Under the pieces are notes generated by a model that was not told the origin of the DNA, searched no databases, and worked only from the letters and a program-made list of their open reading frames with translations. Positions 7,260 to 15,588 of a stretch of 43,866 bases of DNA are shown here, in pieces. How positions within the stretch are numbered: position 1 is the first letter of the stretch; each line of letters opens with the position of its first letter. The position numbers and the translations under genes are program-made. Source of the stretch: Candidatus Nealsoniibacteriota bacterium (GTDB taxonomy: Bacteria; Patescibacteriota; Minisyncoccia; Minisyncoccales; PWPS01); contig PUMQ01000015.1 of assembly GCA_003551435.1 (NCBI GenBank), forward strand, positions 1 through 43,866, given 5' to 3'.

Positions 7260-9365
7260 CTACCACCCCCCTTCTCTTTCAGGGAGAGAACTGCTAGAAG
7301 GTCTATTACCTCCACCGGAAGAGCCGAATTTTACCCGGTTGGCCAATCCCATGTATAATCCGGGATTTCTCTCGATATCTCTTCTAGCTAAGTGATTAAA
7401 GTCTTTTAATAACACTTCTCCCATTCTCTTCATATCGGCTTCGCTAGTCGTGTTTGGATCAACTCCGGCTTTGTCGGCAAGCATATTTACGATTACGTCG
7501 CTTCCCTTTCCTCCCTCTCCTTTTTCGATTAGCTTTTTCATAAATGATGTTTGCTTTATTATTTCTTTTACCAAAGCTTGGGCTGTGGGATCACTCTTTT
7601 CTGCACCGGAGATAATCTGGTGGGCAGTTCCTTCATCGAGCTTGTCTCCTTTAAGGTTTTTCTGCATGAATTCCGCTATATTCTTTTCTCTTTCTCTTTC
7701 ATCTGTCACGTTTCTATTTATTTGTGCAAGGGCGTGCACTGGGAGAGCTCTCTGAATATCTCCCTTTTTGCCCAACTTCTCTGCTTTTGCTTCCATTTTC
7801 GCGTATGCTTGTTGATCTATGCTGTCTTTCACTTTTTCAGAGAAGTCATCGTAACGCTTTCCTTTTTTAGCTCCAAGAATAGAGGTTAACATTTCTCTTT
7901 CGTCGCCGCTATCTATAGCGGTTTTGAATCTACTTACTTGCTCTTCGAAAGTAGCGTCTTTTATTTTATCCGCCTCTTCATCTATTTCTTTAGCTTGTCT
8001 TTCATAAGGCTTTGAGGAAATACCTATTCCCGCTCTTCTTACGGCGGAAAAGGCAGGGCCTGTTAATTTTCTGAAAACATCTCCTCTGTGCGAAGCAGGC
8101 TCCCAAGAAGCCATTGCTTCTCCCGCTTTCTGGGCGGCCGAGCTCTCTGCTAGTCTGTCATCCTGATATTTTTTACCACCTTCCCTAATCGCTCCGATAT
8201 AAGGGGAGGCTGCTATTACGGCTGATTTTGCTTGGGCAATAGCTGCGCTTGCCAGAGCGGGAACAAACTTGCGAACTATAAAAAAGATGACCAAAAAGTA
8301 AACGAGGAGAGTGAAGTAAGAAACCAGCGTTCCTGTCCACCAGTCTACAAGGAAAAATCCTGCACCGGGAACTTCTTGGGTAAGAGGGTCGCCAAGGTCC
8401 ATGGCGAGAGGAGCGAGGGCAATGCCAATGTACATAAAAAATATAAAAGCTACTCCTACAAAGAGCCACTGGACAAGGTGTTGTAACCACATGTCCCACC
8501 ACTTTTTGGTGCTGGGAAATATTAGACAGAAAAAGGCGATGGGGGCGATAATTGCCAATACTTGTATGATAAAAATACGCATCAAAAGAATGGCAGCAAA
8601 AAGCAAAAAAATCGCAGACATCATCAATGAAATAAGGCCAATAACAACAAACTGGATTATGACGGGAGTAAGAAAAGGAAAGGCAACAAGCTGTACGGCC
8701 GCTGCAACGACTCCTTTTATGGGGATGAGAGCAGTTCCTGCATATACTGCTAGTGCACCAAAAAAGCCTCCAATCGTAATTACAGACAGATTAAAAAGGG
8801 GCTCCACAGCTTGCCATAAAATATTTCCTTCTTCCAAAGAAAATTGGTTGGCAATGGAGTTAAAAAGAAAATTGGAGATATCAATTCCTATCCCCACAAA
8901 GAGGAGAGAAAAATTCATTAGAAGAGCGACAATAATGAGCTTTGGAAGAGCTTTTTTAAGGCCCAAGCTTTCGGTGCCCACAATAATGGAAATAGCAATA
9001 GCCACAAAAGCGACAATAAGAAGCATATTAGCTATGCCGACGGTGAATCCCCATCCGGCGTGTACCACTTCCGCCGCTTCTCCCCCCATGACAGTCAACG
9101 CTTCGGGAGTGACGTTGATAACCCACTGGAGAATAGAACTAGAAATAAAAAGACTAATAGCTCCGGCGGCCAAAATAATAAAAGCAATTACGTAGGCTCC
9201 CAATACCGGACCGAGAAAAGCGGTAATTTTGCTGATGGTGTGGTTTAAAAAGTCAAAAGCGGGCACTCCTTTCCCTTCAGCAATAAGAGGGACAATCAAA
9301 AAAAGCAGAACTATCACGGTAGCGGAAAGTACAATTTTTATTTTCTTCTTTTTTTCAATTCTCAT
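7260..9365 (-). CDS. Large VirB6/TrbL-like membrane protein with long cytoplasmic tail
   Basis: 701 aa. An N-terminal signal-like segment (about 9-27) and about 9 further hydrophobic stretches fill the first ~390 residues, including the VLAIIAPIAFFCLIFP motif that parallels the PFGFFCYILPG region of the 512-aa protein. The last ~300 residues are charged, helical and presumably cytoplasmic, ending in a Gly/Ser-rich stretch. This is the plan of TrbL/VirB6 channel proteins of monoderm type IV secretion systems. The start lies 8 nt after the preceding gene, so the two are co-transcribed. The hydrophobic half is paralogous in layout to the 512-aa protein, but the tails differ completely. Confidence 0.8.
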   Translation of the reverse strand: MRIEKKKKIKIVLSATVIVLLFLIVPLIAEGKGVPAFDFLNHTISKITAFLGPVLGAYVIAFIILAAGAISLFISSSILQWVINVTPEALTVMGGEAAEVVHAGWGFTVGIANMLLIVAFVAIAISIIVGTESLGLKKALPKLIIVALLMNFSLLFVGIGIDISNFLFNSIANQFSLEEGNILWQAVEPLFNLSVITIGGFFGALAVYAGTALIPIKGVVAAAVQLVAFPFLTPVIIQFVVIGLISLMMSAIFLLFAAILLMRIFIIQVLAIIAPIAFFCLIFPSTKKWWDMWLQHLVQWLFVGVAFIFFMYIGIALAPLAMDLGDPLTQEVPGAGFFLVDWWTGTLVSYFTLLVYFLVIFFIVRKFVPALASAAIAQAKSAVIAASPYIGAIREGGKKYQDDRLAESSAAQKAGEAMASWEPASHRGDVFRKLTGPAFSAVRRAGIGISSKPYERQAKEIDEEADKIKDATFEEQVSRFKTAIDSGDEREMLTSILGAKKGKRYDDFSEKVKDSIDQQAYAKMEAKAEKLGKKGDIQRALPVHALAQINRNVTDEREREKNIAEFMQKNLKGDKLDEGTAHQIISGAEKSDPTAQALVKEIIKQTSFMKKLIEKGEGGKGSDVIVNMLADKAGVDPNTTSEADMKRMGEVLLKDFNHLARRDIERNPGLYMGLANRVKFGSSGGGNRPSSSSLPEREGGW

Positions 9366-9373
9366 TTTTGAGC

Positions 9374-10195
9374 TTAAATTTCGCCTACGCTTCCGTCTTC
9401 AATCTCGTAAGAAGATACCTCTTGCTCTTCACCAAACACTCCGAAGAAGTTGTCATTGGGAAGAGGGATACCGGCTAGCTCTCTCTCTTCTTTGTCCCAA
9501 AAAGGACCGGGCTGGTGAAAGACGATTAAAATACAAGAGCCGGTGCTCGCAAAATAATTATTATCAATAATCATTCCCTTGTAAGCAAAGGAAGTGTCTC
9601 CCTGCTCAAGCATTCTTCTTTCTCTTTCCGTAATTTTGGCAAAGCCCATCCCTGACTCGTAATCAAGGCTTGTAGAATACCTTCCCGGGGTTACTCTGCT
9701 GGGAGATCCCCCAAAATTTCTTTCGGGATAAAGATAAGTGAATTCGCAAGGAGGAACATTGGCGAAGTATTCTTCGGGAACGTCCATTTCAGAGAACATA
9801 TCATCTTCCCAGAGGGAAGGAAGAGGAGTTAATCTTGTCAATTGAGGATTGATCGTGTTTAGTATTAAAAAAGTGGAAAGAAGGAGAACAAGCCCCAAAA
9901 CGGCGGAATATATTCTGCTTAAAGCTCTTTGTTTCTGCTTGGGGTTATCAAGAGAGGTCATCCACTCTACTCCGGCGATAACGACCATGATAAAAACTAG
10001 CAGTCCTCCTATTCCGATTCCCCACCCGTAAAGATAGGAGGCAAAGTCGTGAAATTCGGAGTCAGAACCAAGCGTTATTCCCGTCAGAGGAGAAGTGGGC
10101 CAGTTGACTTCCGTGGCAAAAGCATATCCTCCCGCAGAAACAAGAAAAGCAAGACAAAATAAAGAGAATAAAACTGTTTTTTGTTTTAGGCTCAT
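9374..10195 (-). CDS. VirB2-like membrane protein with exported domain
   Basis: 273 aa. A signal peptide (about residues 5-27) is followed by two hydrophobic helices around 55-75 and 90-112, joined by the loop TSLDNPKQKQRALSRI. This is the VirB2/TrbC pilin topology also seen at 1-1786 and 28739-29125. The remaining ~150 residues are polar and presumably outside the membrane; I recognise no family in them. First gene of the secretion cluster, with a promoter whose -10 box is 10 nt upstream. It may be a pilus base or minor pilin component. Confidence 0.72.
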   Translation of the reverse strand: MSLKQKTVLFSLFCLAFLVSAGGYAFATEVNWPTSPLTGITLGSDSEFHDFASYLYGWGIGIGGLLVFIMVVIAGVEWMTSLDNPKQKQRALSRIYSAVLGLVLLLSTFLILNTINPQLTRLTPLPSLWEDDMFSEMDVPEEYFANVPPCEFTYLYPERNFGGSPSRVTPGRYSTSLDYESGMGFAKITERERRMLEQGDTSFAYKGMIIDNNYFASTGSCILIVFHQPGPFWDKEERELAGIPLPNDNFFGVFGEEQEVSSYEIEDGSVGEI

Positions 10196-10205
10196 AACTT
10201 ACCCC

Positions 10206-10234
10206 ATTCTAGCATATTTATTCTATTATTTGAA
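10206..10234 (-). promoter_or_regulatory. Promoter at the head of the secretion cluster
   Basis: On the minus strand TTCAAA and TAGAAT are 17 nt apart, with a TG extension in front of the -10 box (TGCTAGAAT). The gap to the ATG at 10195 is 10 nt, so the leader is only about 3-4 nt. The -35 box lies inside the end of the upstream gene. Confidence 0.6.
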
Positions 10235-10892
10235 CAGAGGAAATAATACGGTTAATTGTCGGGACTTCAAGGGGCATTTCTTTGTAAAAAGCGAGGAGCA
10301 GTGTGTAAAAGATATCATCCAAAAAAAACATCTTTCCCTCTATTTGGCCGGTGACCCCCTCTTGATATTCATGCGTAATTTGCACAGAGTATTCTTTGTC
10401 GTTGTTCTCTTCTTTTGTCGATATGTTGATTTTTTCTGCACCGTCTTCTTTGAGGAGTTTTTTGATTATCTCCACTGCCTTGTCTTTCTCTTCTTCTTTT
10501 ATTTTAAGAACCACCACTCCTGCAGGAGTGGTAATTTTTTGTGAAGAAGCGGCAAAAAGAGTTTCTACATTTTCTGCTTCTTCTTCTATGGATGTGTCCA
10601 GCACTTTCCAAGAGGAAGGGTATTCAAAACTTAATCTTCCCTCTATTTCTTTTAGGGTAAAATTAACCTCTTCTTCATTAAAAAAACCCGTTCCTTCTAT
10701 AATTTTTGAGAGACCCTCTTCGGAAAACAAATTTTCAAGAGAGGGGATGTCGCTTTCTTCAAAAGAAGGAACAGAAAGAGAAATATTAGAAAAATCGAGA
10801 TTTCTCATCTGAAAAAAAGAAACAAGGAATAAAAGAGCAATCATGGCGATGCTTATATAAAGTGTTTTCTTGTCTTCTTTTTTGATTTCCAT
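10218..10892 (-). CDS. Membrane-anchored protein with PsbP/Mog1-like fold
   Basis: 224 aa. A short cytoplasmic start is followed by one membrane segment (about 12-28). The rest is exported. The pattern LSFEYPSSWKV, a run of alternating strands and the ending INRIISSVQII are typical of PsbP/DcrB/Mog1-like domains, here without a recognised function. There are no catalytic motifs. It lies between rsmA and the secretion cluster, on the same strand. A lipoprotein-type Cys is not visible. The family call rests on motif shape only. Confidence 0.6.
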   Translation of the reverse strand: MEIKKEDKKTLYISIAMIALLFLVSFFQMRNLDFSNISLSVPSFEESDIPSLENLFSEEGLSKIIEGTGFFNEEEVNFTLKEIEGRLSFEYPSSWKVLDTSIEEEAENVETLFAASSQKITTPAGVVVLKIKEEEKDKAVEIIKKLLKEDGAEKINISTKEENNDKEYSVQITHEYQEGVTGQIEGKMFFLDDIFYTLLLAFYKEMPLEVPTINRIISSVQIIE

Positions 10893-10908
10893 AAATATTG
10901 ATCTATAA

Positions 10909-10948
10909 CTACCTTATCAACGGCCATTGGTCATGAGCCATTGGTCAA
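10909..10948 (-). repeat. Composite gene-boundary repeat, degenerate copy
   Basis: Read on the minus strand, TTGACCAATGGCTCATGACC continues into CAATGGCCG. The TGA inside it is the stop codon of rsmA, so the repeat supplies the last codons of that gene (L-T-N-G-S-stop). A weak GTTATAGATCAAT tail runs up to the next start codon. Confidence 0.55.
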
Positions 10949-11776
10949 ATTTATCCACTCTTCCACACTTAAAGTTTCGGCTCTTCTTTGCGGATTGATA
11001 GATAGTTCTTTCATTCTATCTAGAACCGCTTGTGAACTTAATCTTATGTCTTTATCAGCTGTCTTGTCAAGCAAAGAAAGGTTTTTCCCAACCTGCTTTC
11101 TTGGGTGAGCAAATCCAGTTTTAACTATTTTAAAAAACCTTTCTCTGAATTTTTTGTTTTTTCGTTGATAATTAAGAACGATTCTCATTACAGCACTCTC
11201 CACACCGGGAGGAGGAAAGAAAGAGTTTTTAGAAACAAAAGAAACAATTTCCGGGACGCCGTAAAACTGTACCGAGACGGCAAGAAGGTTCATGTTTGGG
11301 GGTTTGGCAATTATTCTTTCTGCTACTTCTCTTTGGATTGTTAAAACAAGCTCTGCCGGAGGAGTGTCTTCTTCTAAAAATTTTCTAATAATGGGAGAGG
11401 TTATGTAATAGGGGACGTTTCCCACTATTTTGTATTTACATCTTCCGAGGTGGAACCTCGGAGAATAAGAGAGGATATCTTTATTTACTATTTTTACGTT
11501 AGAACGTTTTTTAAGGACTTCTTGTAAAATGGGAATGAGTTTTTTATCTTTTTCTATGGCGATTATTTTTTTTGCTCTCTTTGAGAGCTCTGTGGTTAGT
11601 GTTCCCGCTCCGGCGCCTATTTCAATAACGGTGTCTTTTTCCGACAGACTGGCGATACTGGTTATCTTCTCCAAAATTTTTTTGTCCACAAGAAAGTTTT
11701 GTCCCCACGACTTTCGGGGAATAAAATCATGCTTTAGAAAAACATTTTTCAGTGTTTTTACGTCTGTTAGATCCAT
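10931..11776 (-). CDS. rsmA: 16S rRNA dimethyladenosine transferase
   Basis: 281 aa, a normal length for RsmA/KsgA. Transfers four methyl groups from SAM to the two adjacent adenines in the 3' hairpin of 16S rRNA during late 30S assembly. The N-terminal KSWGQNFLVD is diagnostic, motif I is EIGAGAGTLT (about 52-61), and motif IV is NVPYY. The C-terminal RRAETLSVEEW is also typical. Its promoter has an extended -10 box 6 nt from the ATG, so a leaderless mRNA is predicted. Its last codons lie in a copy of the composite repeat. Confidence 0.96.
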   Translation of the reverse strand: MDLTDVKTLKNVFLKHDFIPRKSWGQNFLVDKKILEKITSIASLSEKDTVIEIGAGAGTLTTELSKRAKKIIAIEKDKKLIPILQEVLKKRSNVKIVNKDILSYSPRFHLGRCKYKIVGNVPYYITSPIIRKFLEEDTPPAELVLTIQREVAERIIAKPPNMNLLAVSVQFYGVPEIVSFVSKNSFFPPPGVESAVMRIVLNYQRKNKKFRERFFKIVKTGFAHPRKQVGKNLSLLDKTADKDIRLSSQAVLDRMKELSINPQRRAETLSVEEWINLTNGS

Positions 11777-11782
11777 AACTTA

Positions 11783-11791
11783 ATTCTAGCA
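11783..11791 (-). promoter_or_regulatory. Extended -10 promoter of rsmA (leaderless)
   Basis: Minus strand TGCTAGAAT, then taagtt, then ATG. No good -35 box is seen, and that region is occupied by the T-tract of the upstream terminator. Transcription should begin at the start codon. Confidence 0.55.
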
Positions 11792-11799
11792 TAAAAATT

Positions 11800-11822
11800 A
11801 AAAAATCCTCCAAATGAGGAGG
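11800..11822 (-). terminator. Rho-independent terminator after the DsbA-like gene
   Basis: On the minus strand CCTCC, the loop TCATTT and GGAGG are followed by a T-rich run (ATTTTTTAATTTTT). It ends the protease/DsbA transcript just ahead of the rsmA promoter. Confidence 0.7.
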
Positions 11823-11849
11823 GATTGAGGCAAAAGCGGTTTGATTCTT

Positions 11850-12542
11850 TCAGAAAGAGGGCAGAATAAGGTTCTTGGCATCTGTAATAGGAAGGCGGTT
11901 GCCGTCTAAGAAAAATTCCGGAGCGTTTAGAATGCCGAAAGAAAGGGCGGATTCAAGATTTTTCTCTATTTTTTCGCTGTGTCTTGTCAACTCAAGGCAC
12001 TGGTGAAACTCTTCCGGATCTAACCCCAAAGCATCAATTATTTCGGTCGGGCCCATAGAACCTGTCTCAGGCCAGCCTTCAAAAGCAAGGGAGGCGTATT
12101 CCCAAAATCTTCCTTGTTCTCCCGCACACTCTCCTTTCACAGCCAAAAGCATATCTTCTTCACTTTCGGGGAAGTGGCGCCAAACTATTCTGATGCTTCC
12201 CCGGGTAACGTAGCCCGAAAGTATGTCTTGGAAGATTTTGCCGCAGGACAGACAATTAAAGTTTGCGAAAAAAACAAGAGTGCGAGGGGCGTGGAAAGAG
12301 CCCAGCACATGGTCGCCGTCTCTTATTTGCAGTATTTCTTGGGCATCCGTGTCAGGATCTTCTTCTGCAGGATCTCCTTCTAACACAGGCTCGTCTGTTG
12401 CTTGAGGAGGATCGGCCAGTTGGGCGGTTAGGGACGTTTCCATCATCTCCTGGCCCGTCGAGAAGAGAATAGAAACAGCTATTACTGCGCAGAAAACAAC
12501 GATAAGTGAAAAAGGATTTTTTTCTTCTCTTTTTTTATTCAT
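11850..12542 (-). CDS. DsbA-like exported thiol oxidoreductase
   Basis: 230 aa using the internal ATG at 12542. The ORF-track start at 12602 would overlap the upstream gene and adds a non-signal-like extension. One N-terminal membrane segment (about 11-28) is followed by an acidic linker and a thioredoxin-fold domain: FFANFNCLSC with the C97-x-x-C100 active site, then a strand RIVWRHFPES and the usual helical insertion. The C-terminal GILNAPEFFLDG corresponds to the cis-Pro region (APEFF) of DsbA-type proteins. It would form or rearrange disulfides in exported proteins. Cys-rich exported proteins are encoded nearby (the M23 fusion and the 128-aa pilin). It is the last gene of the transcript starting with the trypsin-like protease and lies 26 nt after it. 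Confidence 0.8.
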   Translation of the reverse strand: MNKKREEKNPFSLIVVFCAVIAVSILFSTGQEMMETSLTAQLADPPQATDEPVLEGDPAEEDPDTDAQEILQIRDGDHVLGSFHAPRTLVFFANFNCLSCGKIFQDILSGYVTRGSIRIVWRHFPESEEDMLLAVKGECAGEQGRFWEYASLAFEGWPETGSMGPTEIIDALGLDPEEFHQCLELTRHSEKIEKNLESALSFGILNAPEFFLDGNRLPITDAKNLILPSF

Positions 12543-12568
12543 TTTTATATAAGTAGTGGCAGCGGCTT

Positions 12569-14257
12569 TTATAATCCTAATCGCGCCTTGACAGCATCCC
12601 ACCGGGTGTCAATCGATTTTCCTTGGCTTATTAAGTCTTCACAATGCTCGGCAAAAAGAGCGATATTCTCTTCTACGAGAGAGCTGTCATAAACGCTTTC
12701 TCTGGCCAGATCAAACTCTTCTAGTGCTCTCCGGCAGTGGCGTTGATACATCAAATAAATTCCTTTTTTAAAGTGATAGTAGTAATCTCCCGGGGGGAAG
12801 CGGAAAGAAACATCTTCAAATTCTTTTACCAAATCTATTGGTATGGCGTACAGAGAACCATCTCCGGTTTTCCGAGCGGGGACAGAGCTTGTTATACCGA
12901 TTACTTCTCCCTTTTTGTTTAATACGGGGCTGCCGCTGAACTCTGGTGTTGTTTCCAGATTGGCCTCAATAAGGTTGAATGTTTGGTCGCGGCTCTCTCT
13001 AAGAGCAATTATGTTTCCTGAAAAAAAAGAAGGACTGAAATAATCCAAAGCTACCCTTGTATCCGGAGCGGCGCGATGGGGAACAAACTTTTTATCTGTC
13101 TCTTTGCCCGAAAAGCTGAAAGTGTAAGCGGCGTCTCCCGGTCCCGTTTCTCCGGAATCTCCAAGAGGAACTGCCGGCAGGCGGTCCGGCTGCACCTTTA
13201 CTATAGCAATATCTTTTTGGTCGTAACTAAAGCTCTCATTTGCCGATACTACTTCAAAATCAAAGCTTTCTTCCATTGCCTCGGCCAATTCTGTCTTATC
13301 CGAAGCGGGATTAAAAACCACCGTCTTTTCTTCAACATCAAGAGATACTCCGCGAAAAAGAGTCTCCCTGTTTTCTTTTCTTCTTTCCATGTCTTCCGTG
13401 CTTCCCGATTTTTCTTCAAGGTCTTTCATTACTTCCAGGAAGGCTTTCATTCTTTCTTGGTCTCCGGTCATTTCTAGCTCGAAAAATTTCTCAGCAAGCT
13501 GATATGTTAGCAAGTGGGAAAAAATTTCTTCTCTTAAAGCCGCGGTGGTGGCTGTATGGGCGCTGGTTAGAATAAAGCCGTCCGGGTCTATAACAAAGCC
13601 CGCGCCTTCCCAATAAATACCGTGCAAGGGGATTGTCGCCGGTTCTTCAACAGGGTTTTGTTTGATTTTGAAAGTATCGAAATCTATAGTAAAAGAAGGC
13701 ACAGTGGCTTCCCCGTCCAAAGTATAACCGATTTTTACAACCGCCGGCTCGCTGATTTCAGCGATCTCCGCAGGTTTTAATTCAAATTTTGCCAGCTCTT
13801 CGCTAGATATCTCCGCAACCAAAGGAGCTCTCAAGAAGAAAAAAAGAAAAGTGGCGGCAAAAAAAAGCACCGCAAGGGCAGTTATGGGGAAAACTAGCTT
13901 TTTGCCTTTTTCCGGATTAAAAAGAGATGTTTTGCTTTTTTGTACAGTACTAGAGTCCGAGCCGGTATTTAAAAAAGGAGAAGATTCGGCCTCTGAAGGA
14001 GGAAACGGAGAAGAAGGGTGAGTATCGAAAGACTTTTTTTCAAAAGAAGAGGAGCTTTGTTCCGGAGCGTTCTGTTTTATTATTTCTTCCAGAATATGAG
14101 TAGCGGTAGCGCCCCTCTCTTCGGCTTTCTTGAAGAACATCTCCTTTTCCGGGTTTTGTTTTTTGACCTCTGCCAGAATGGATTCATCGCTCACGTTTTT
14201 CTCTCTCGCTTTTCGGATTGACTCTGTTATTTTTGCCGCTTTATTTTCCGTGGACAT
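12569..14257 (-). CDS. Membrane-anchored trypsin-like serine protease with N-terminal KARE module
   Basis: 562 aa from ATG 14257; the longer ORF start at 14323 lacks support. Residues about 10-65 are the KARE module (ESIRKAREKNVSDESILAEV, then FFKKAEERGATATHILEEII). A disordered linker follows, then one membrane segment (about 119-143). The exported chymotrypsin-fold domain shows H234 (TSAHT), D349 (QKDIAIVKV) and S441 (EFSGSPVL), so the catalytic triad is complete. The usual GNSGGP is replaced by EFSGSP, close to the GNSGSPV type of trypsin-2 proteases. There is no PDZ domain; the last ~70 residues look helical. HtrA-like quality control or processing of envelope proteins is the likely role. 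The same KARE module is found in the proteins at 15948-16946 and 16951-17562. Confidence 0.83.
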   Translation of the reverse strand: MSTENKAAKITESIRKAREKNVSDESILAEVKKQNPEKEMFFKKAEERGATATHILEEIIKQNAPEQSSSSFEKKSFDTHPSSPFPPSEAESSPFLNTGSDSSTVQKSKTSLFNPEKGKKLVFPITALAVLFFAATFLFFFLRAPLVAEISSEELAKFELKPAEIAEISEPAVVKIGYTLDGEATVPSFTIDFDTFKIKQNPVEEPATIPLHGIYWEGAGFVIDPDGFILTSAHTATTAALREEIFSHLLTYQLAEKFFELEMTGDQERMKAFLEVMKDLEEKSGSTEDMERRKENRETLFRGVSLDVEEKTVVFNPASDKTELAEAMEESFDFEVVSANESFSYDQKDIAIVKVQPDRLPAVPLGDSGETGPGDAAYTFSFSGKETDKKFVPHRAAPDTRVALDYFSPSFFSGNIIALRESRDQTFNLIEANLETTPEFSGSPVLNKKGEVIGITSSVPARKTGDGSLYAIPIDLVKEFEDVSFRFPPGDYYYHFKKGIYLMYQRHCRRALEEFDLARESVYDSSLVEENIALFAEHCEDLISQGKSIDTRWDAVKARLGL

Positions 14258-14294
14258 TGTGGTAAATCCTACTTTATTAGGTAGATATTTTTTA

Positions 14295-14323
14295 AATTTA
14301 TCACAAGAAAGAGAGAAAAGCAA
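14295..14323 (-). promoter_or_regulatory. Promoter for the protease/DsbA unit
   Basis: On the minus strand TTGCTT and TAAATT are 17 nt apart, giving a leader of about 31 nt. It is back-to-back with the plus-strand promoter at 14359-14387. Confidence 0.45.
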
Positions 14324-14358
14324 TTAATTTTTTAAATGGGCAAAAAAGGCTAAAAATA

Positions 14359-14387
14359 TTGACTTTTGGTCTTTTTGCTAGTACTAT
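14359..14387 (+). promoter_or_regulatory. Promoter for the LysM/M23 gene
   Basis: TTGACT and TACTAT are separated by 17 nt. The predicted start near 14394 leaves about 40 nt before the TTG start codon at 14434. Confidence 0.7.
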
Positions 14388-14433
14388 TACCGTACGGTCA
14401 TTACAGATTTAGAAACCCTTTTTAGTTCCCTTT

Positions 14434-15519
14434 TTGGCGGACGGAAGGAAAGATATTCATATACCGATAAAAAAAGATTTTCCGGAACGTTGGCGGAAGT
14501 GGAAAAGCGGTAGAGAAAACAAAAAAGAAGGAAGCCTCCTTCTTCTTTTTGTTGCCTTTTGCATTGTGGCCTCGGTCTATTTTACGCTTACAAAGACAGA
14601 TTCGCCAAAAAAGGAAGAAAAAGAAGTAAAGATTGGTTTAAACGGAAGCTTGTTTCTCGCTTGCACGGAAAATACGGTTGTCGGAACAGGGAATATTGTT
14701 TTTGCAAACGGCAACTCACTTCTTGCTGAATCTTCCCCCTATTTTGCGGACGTTCAGGTTTTAGGAGCGCGAGGAATTGAAAGAAGAGAGAACATAATCG
14801 CCTACCGGGTGAAGAAAGGAGACACTCTCTCTTCTATAGCGGATGATTTTAATATCAGCACCGATACCATTAAGTGGGCAAACAGCATTAAGCAAAGAGA
14901 GGTCAGGGAAGGGGACGAGCTTCTTATTCTTCCGGTAACGGGGGTATTGTATTATGTAAGAAGAGGAGACACCCCAGGACAGATCGCCGAGAGGCACAAA
15001 GCGGATCTTAAAGACATCATGTCTTTTAACAACATTAAAAGTGAAACAGAAATCAGGCCCGGAGATCAGATTATTATTCCAAACGGTATAAAGCCGCCCG
15101 AACCTGCTCCTCCCCAGAGAATATCTCCCGGACGTTCTTATGCGGGATTTGTTCCGGTGACTCGCGGTACGGTAACCCAGACGGTTCACGCTCCCGGCCA
15201 TGCCAATGCCGTTGATATAGCCAATGCTTGCGGAACTCCTATTTATGCTACCGCCGCGGGAACGGTTGAAAGGACCGGCTATGACGGAATGGCCGGATAC
15301 TTTATAGTAATAAATCACGGAAGCGTTAGAGCACTCTACGCTCACCTGGGAAGAGGAGGAGTGTATGTTTCTCCGGGACAAAGGGTGTCCGCCGGACAGC
15401 AGATAGGTCTTATGGGGAACACGGGGTATACACTGGGAGCGACCGGGTGTCACCTTCACTTTGAAGCAATCGGAGGAAGGAATCCGTTCTCTCACCTGAG
15501 AAGAGGAGACCCGATGTAA
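14434..15519 (+). CDS. Membrane-anchored LysM/M23 peptidoglycan endopeptidase
   Basis: 361 aa, TTG start (no in-frame ATG fits). A basic cytoplasmic start is followed by a membrane segment (about 33-52). Two LysM domains bind glycan: about 122-167 (YRVKKGDTLSSIA) and 171-217 (YYVRRGDTPGQIA). The M23 domain (about 250-360) has the zinc ligands H256 and D261 (HANAVDIAN) and the HLHFE motif, plus a YAHL histidine. Cysteines in NACGTP and TGCHLHF may form a disulfide. It would cut peptide cross-links during growth, division or envelope remodelling. It is divergently transcribed from the protease gene and ends at a terminator shared with the convergent DksA-like gene. Confidence 0.92.
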   Translation: MADGRKDIHIPIKKDFPERWRKWKSGRENKKEGSLLLLFVAFCIVASVYFTLTKTDSPKKEEKEVKIGLNGSLFLACTENTVVGTGNIVFANGNSLLAESSPYFADVQVLGARGIERRENIIAYRVKKGDTLSSIADDFNISTDTIKWANSIKQREVREGDELLILPVTGVLYYVRRGDTPGQIAERHKADLKDIMSFNNIKSETEIRPGDQIIIPNGIKPPEPAPPQRISPGRSYAGFVPVTRGTVTQTVHAPGHANAVDIANACGTPIYATAAGTVERTGYDGMAGYFIVINHGSVRALYAHLGRGGVYVSPGQRVSAGQQIGLMGNTGYTLGATGCHLHFEAIGGRNPFSHLRRGDPM

Positions 15520-15546
15520 AAGGACAAGGGAAAGGAATAATAAAAA

Positions 15547-15571
15547 CGCAAGGAGTGACTTGCGCTTTTTA
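15547..15571. terminator. Bidirectional terminator between converging genes
   Basis: CGCAAG, the loop gagtga and CTTGCG, followed by CTTTTT on the plus strand and preceded by AAAAA, so it can work in both directions for the LysM/M23 gene and the DksA-like gene. Confidence 0.75.
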
Positions 15572-15588
15572 TTGCCAATAAGAATTTC

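Noticed and set aside
8401-9195. Plus-strand ORF of 264 aa
   Set aside because: Complement of the hydrophobic VirB6-like gene; composition (Ile/Ala/Thr/Met-rich) is the expected antisense shadow.
14761-15495. Minus-strand ORF of 244 aa
   Set aside because: Antisense shadow of the LysM/M23 gene, which has complete domains.
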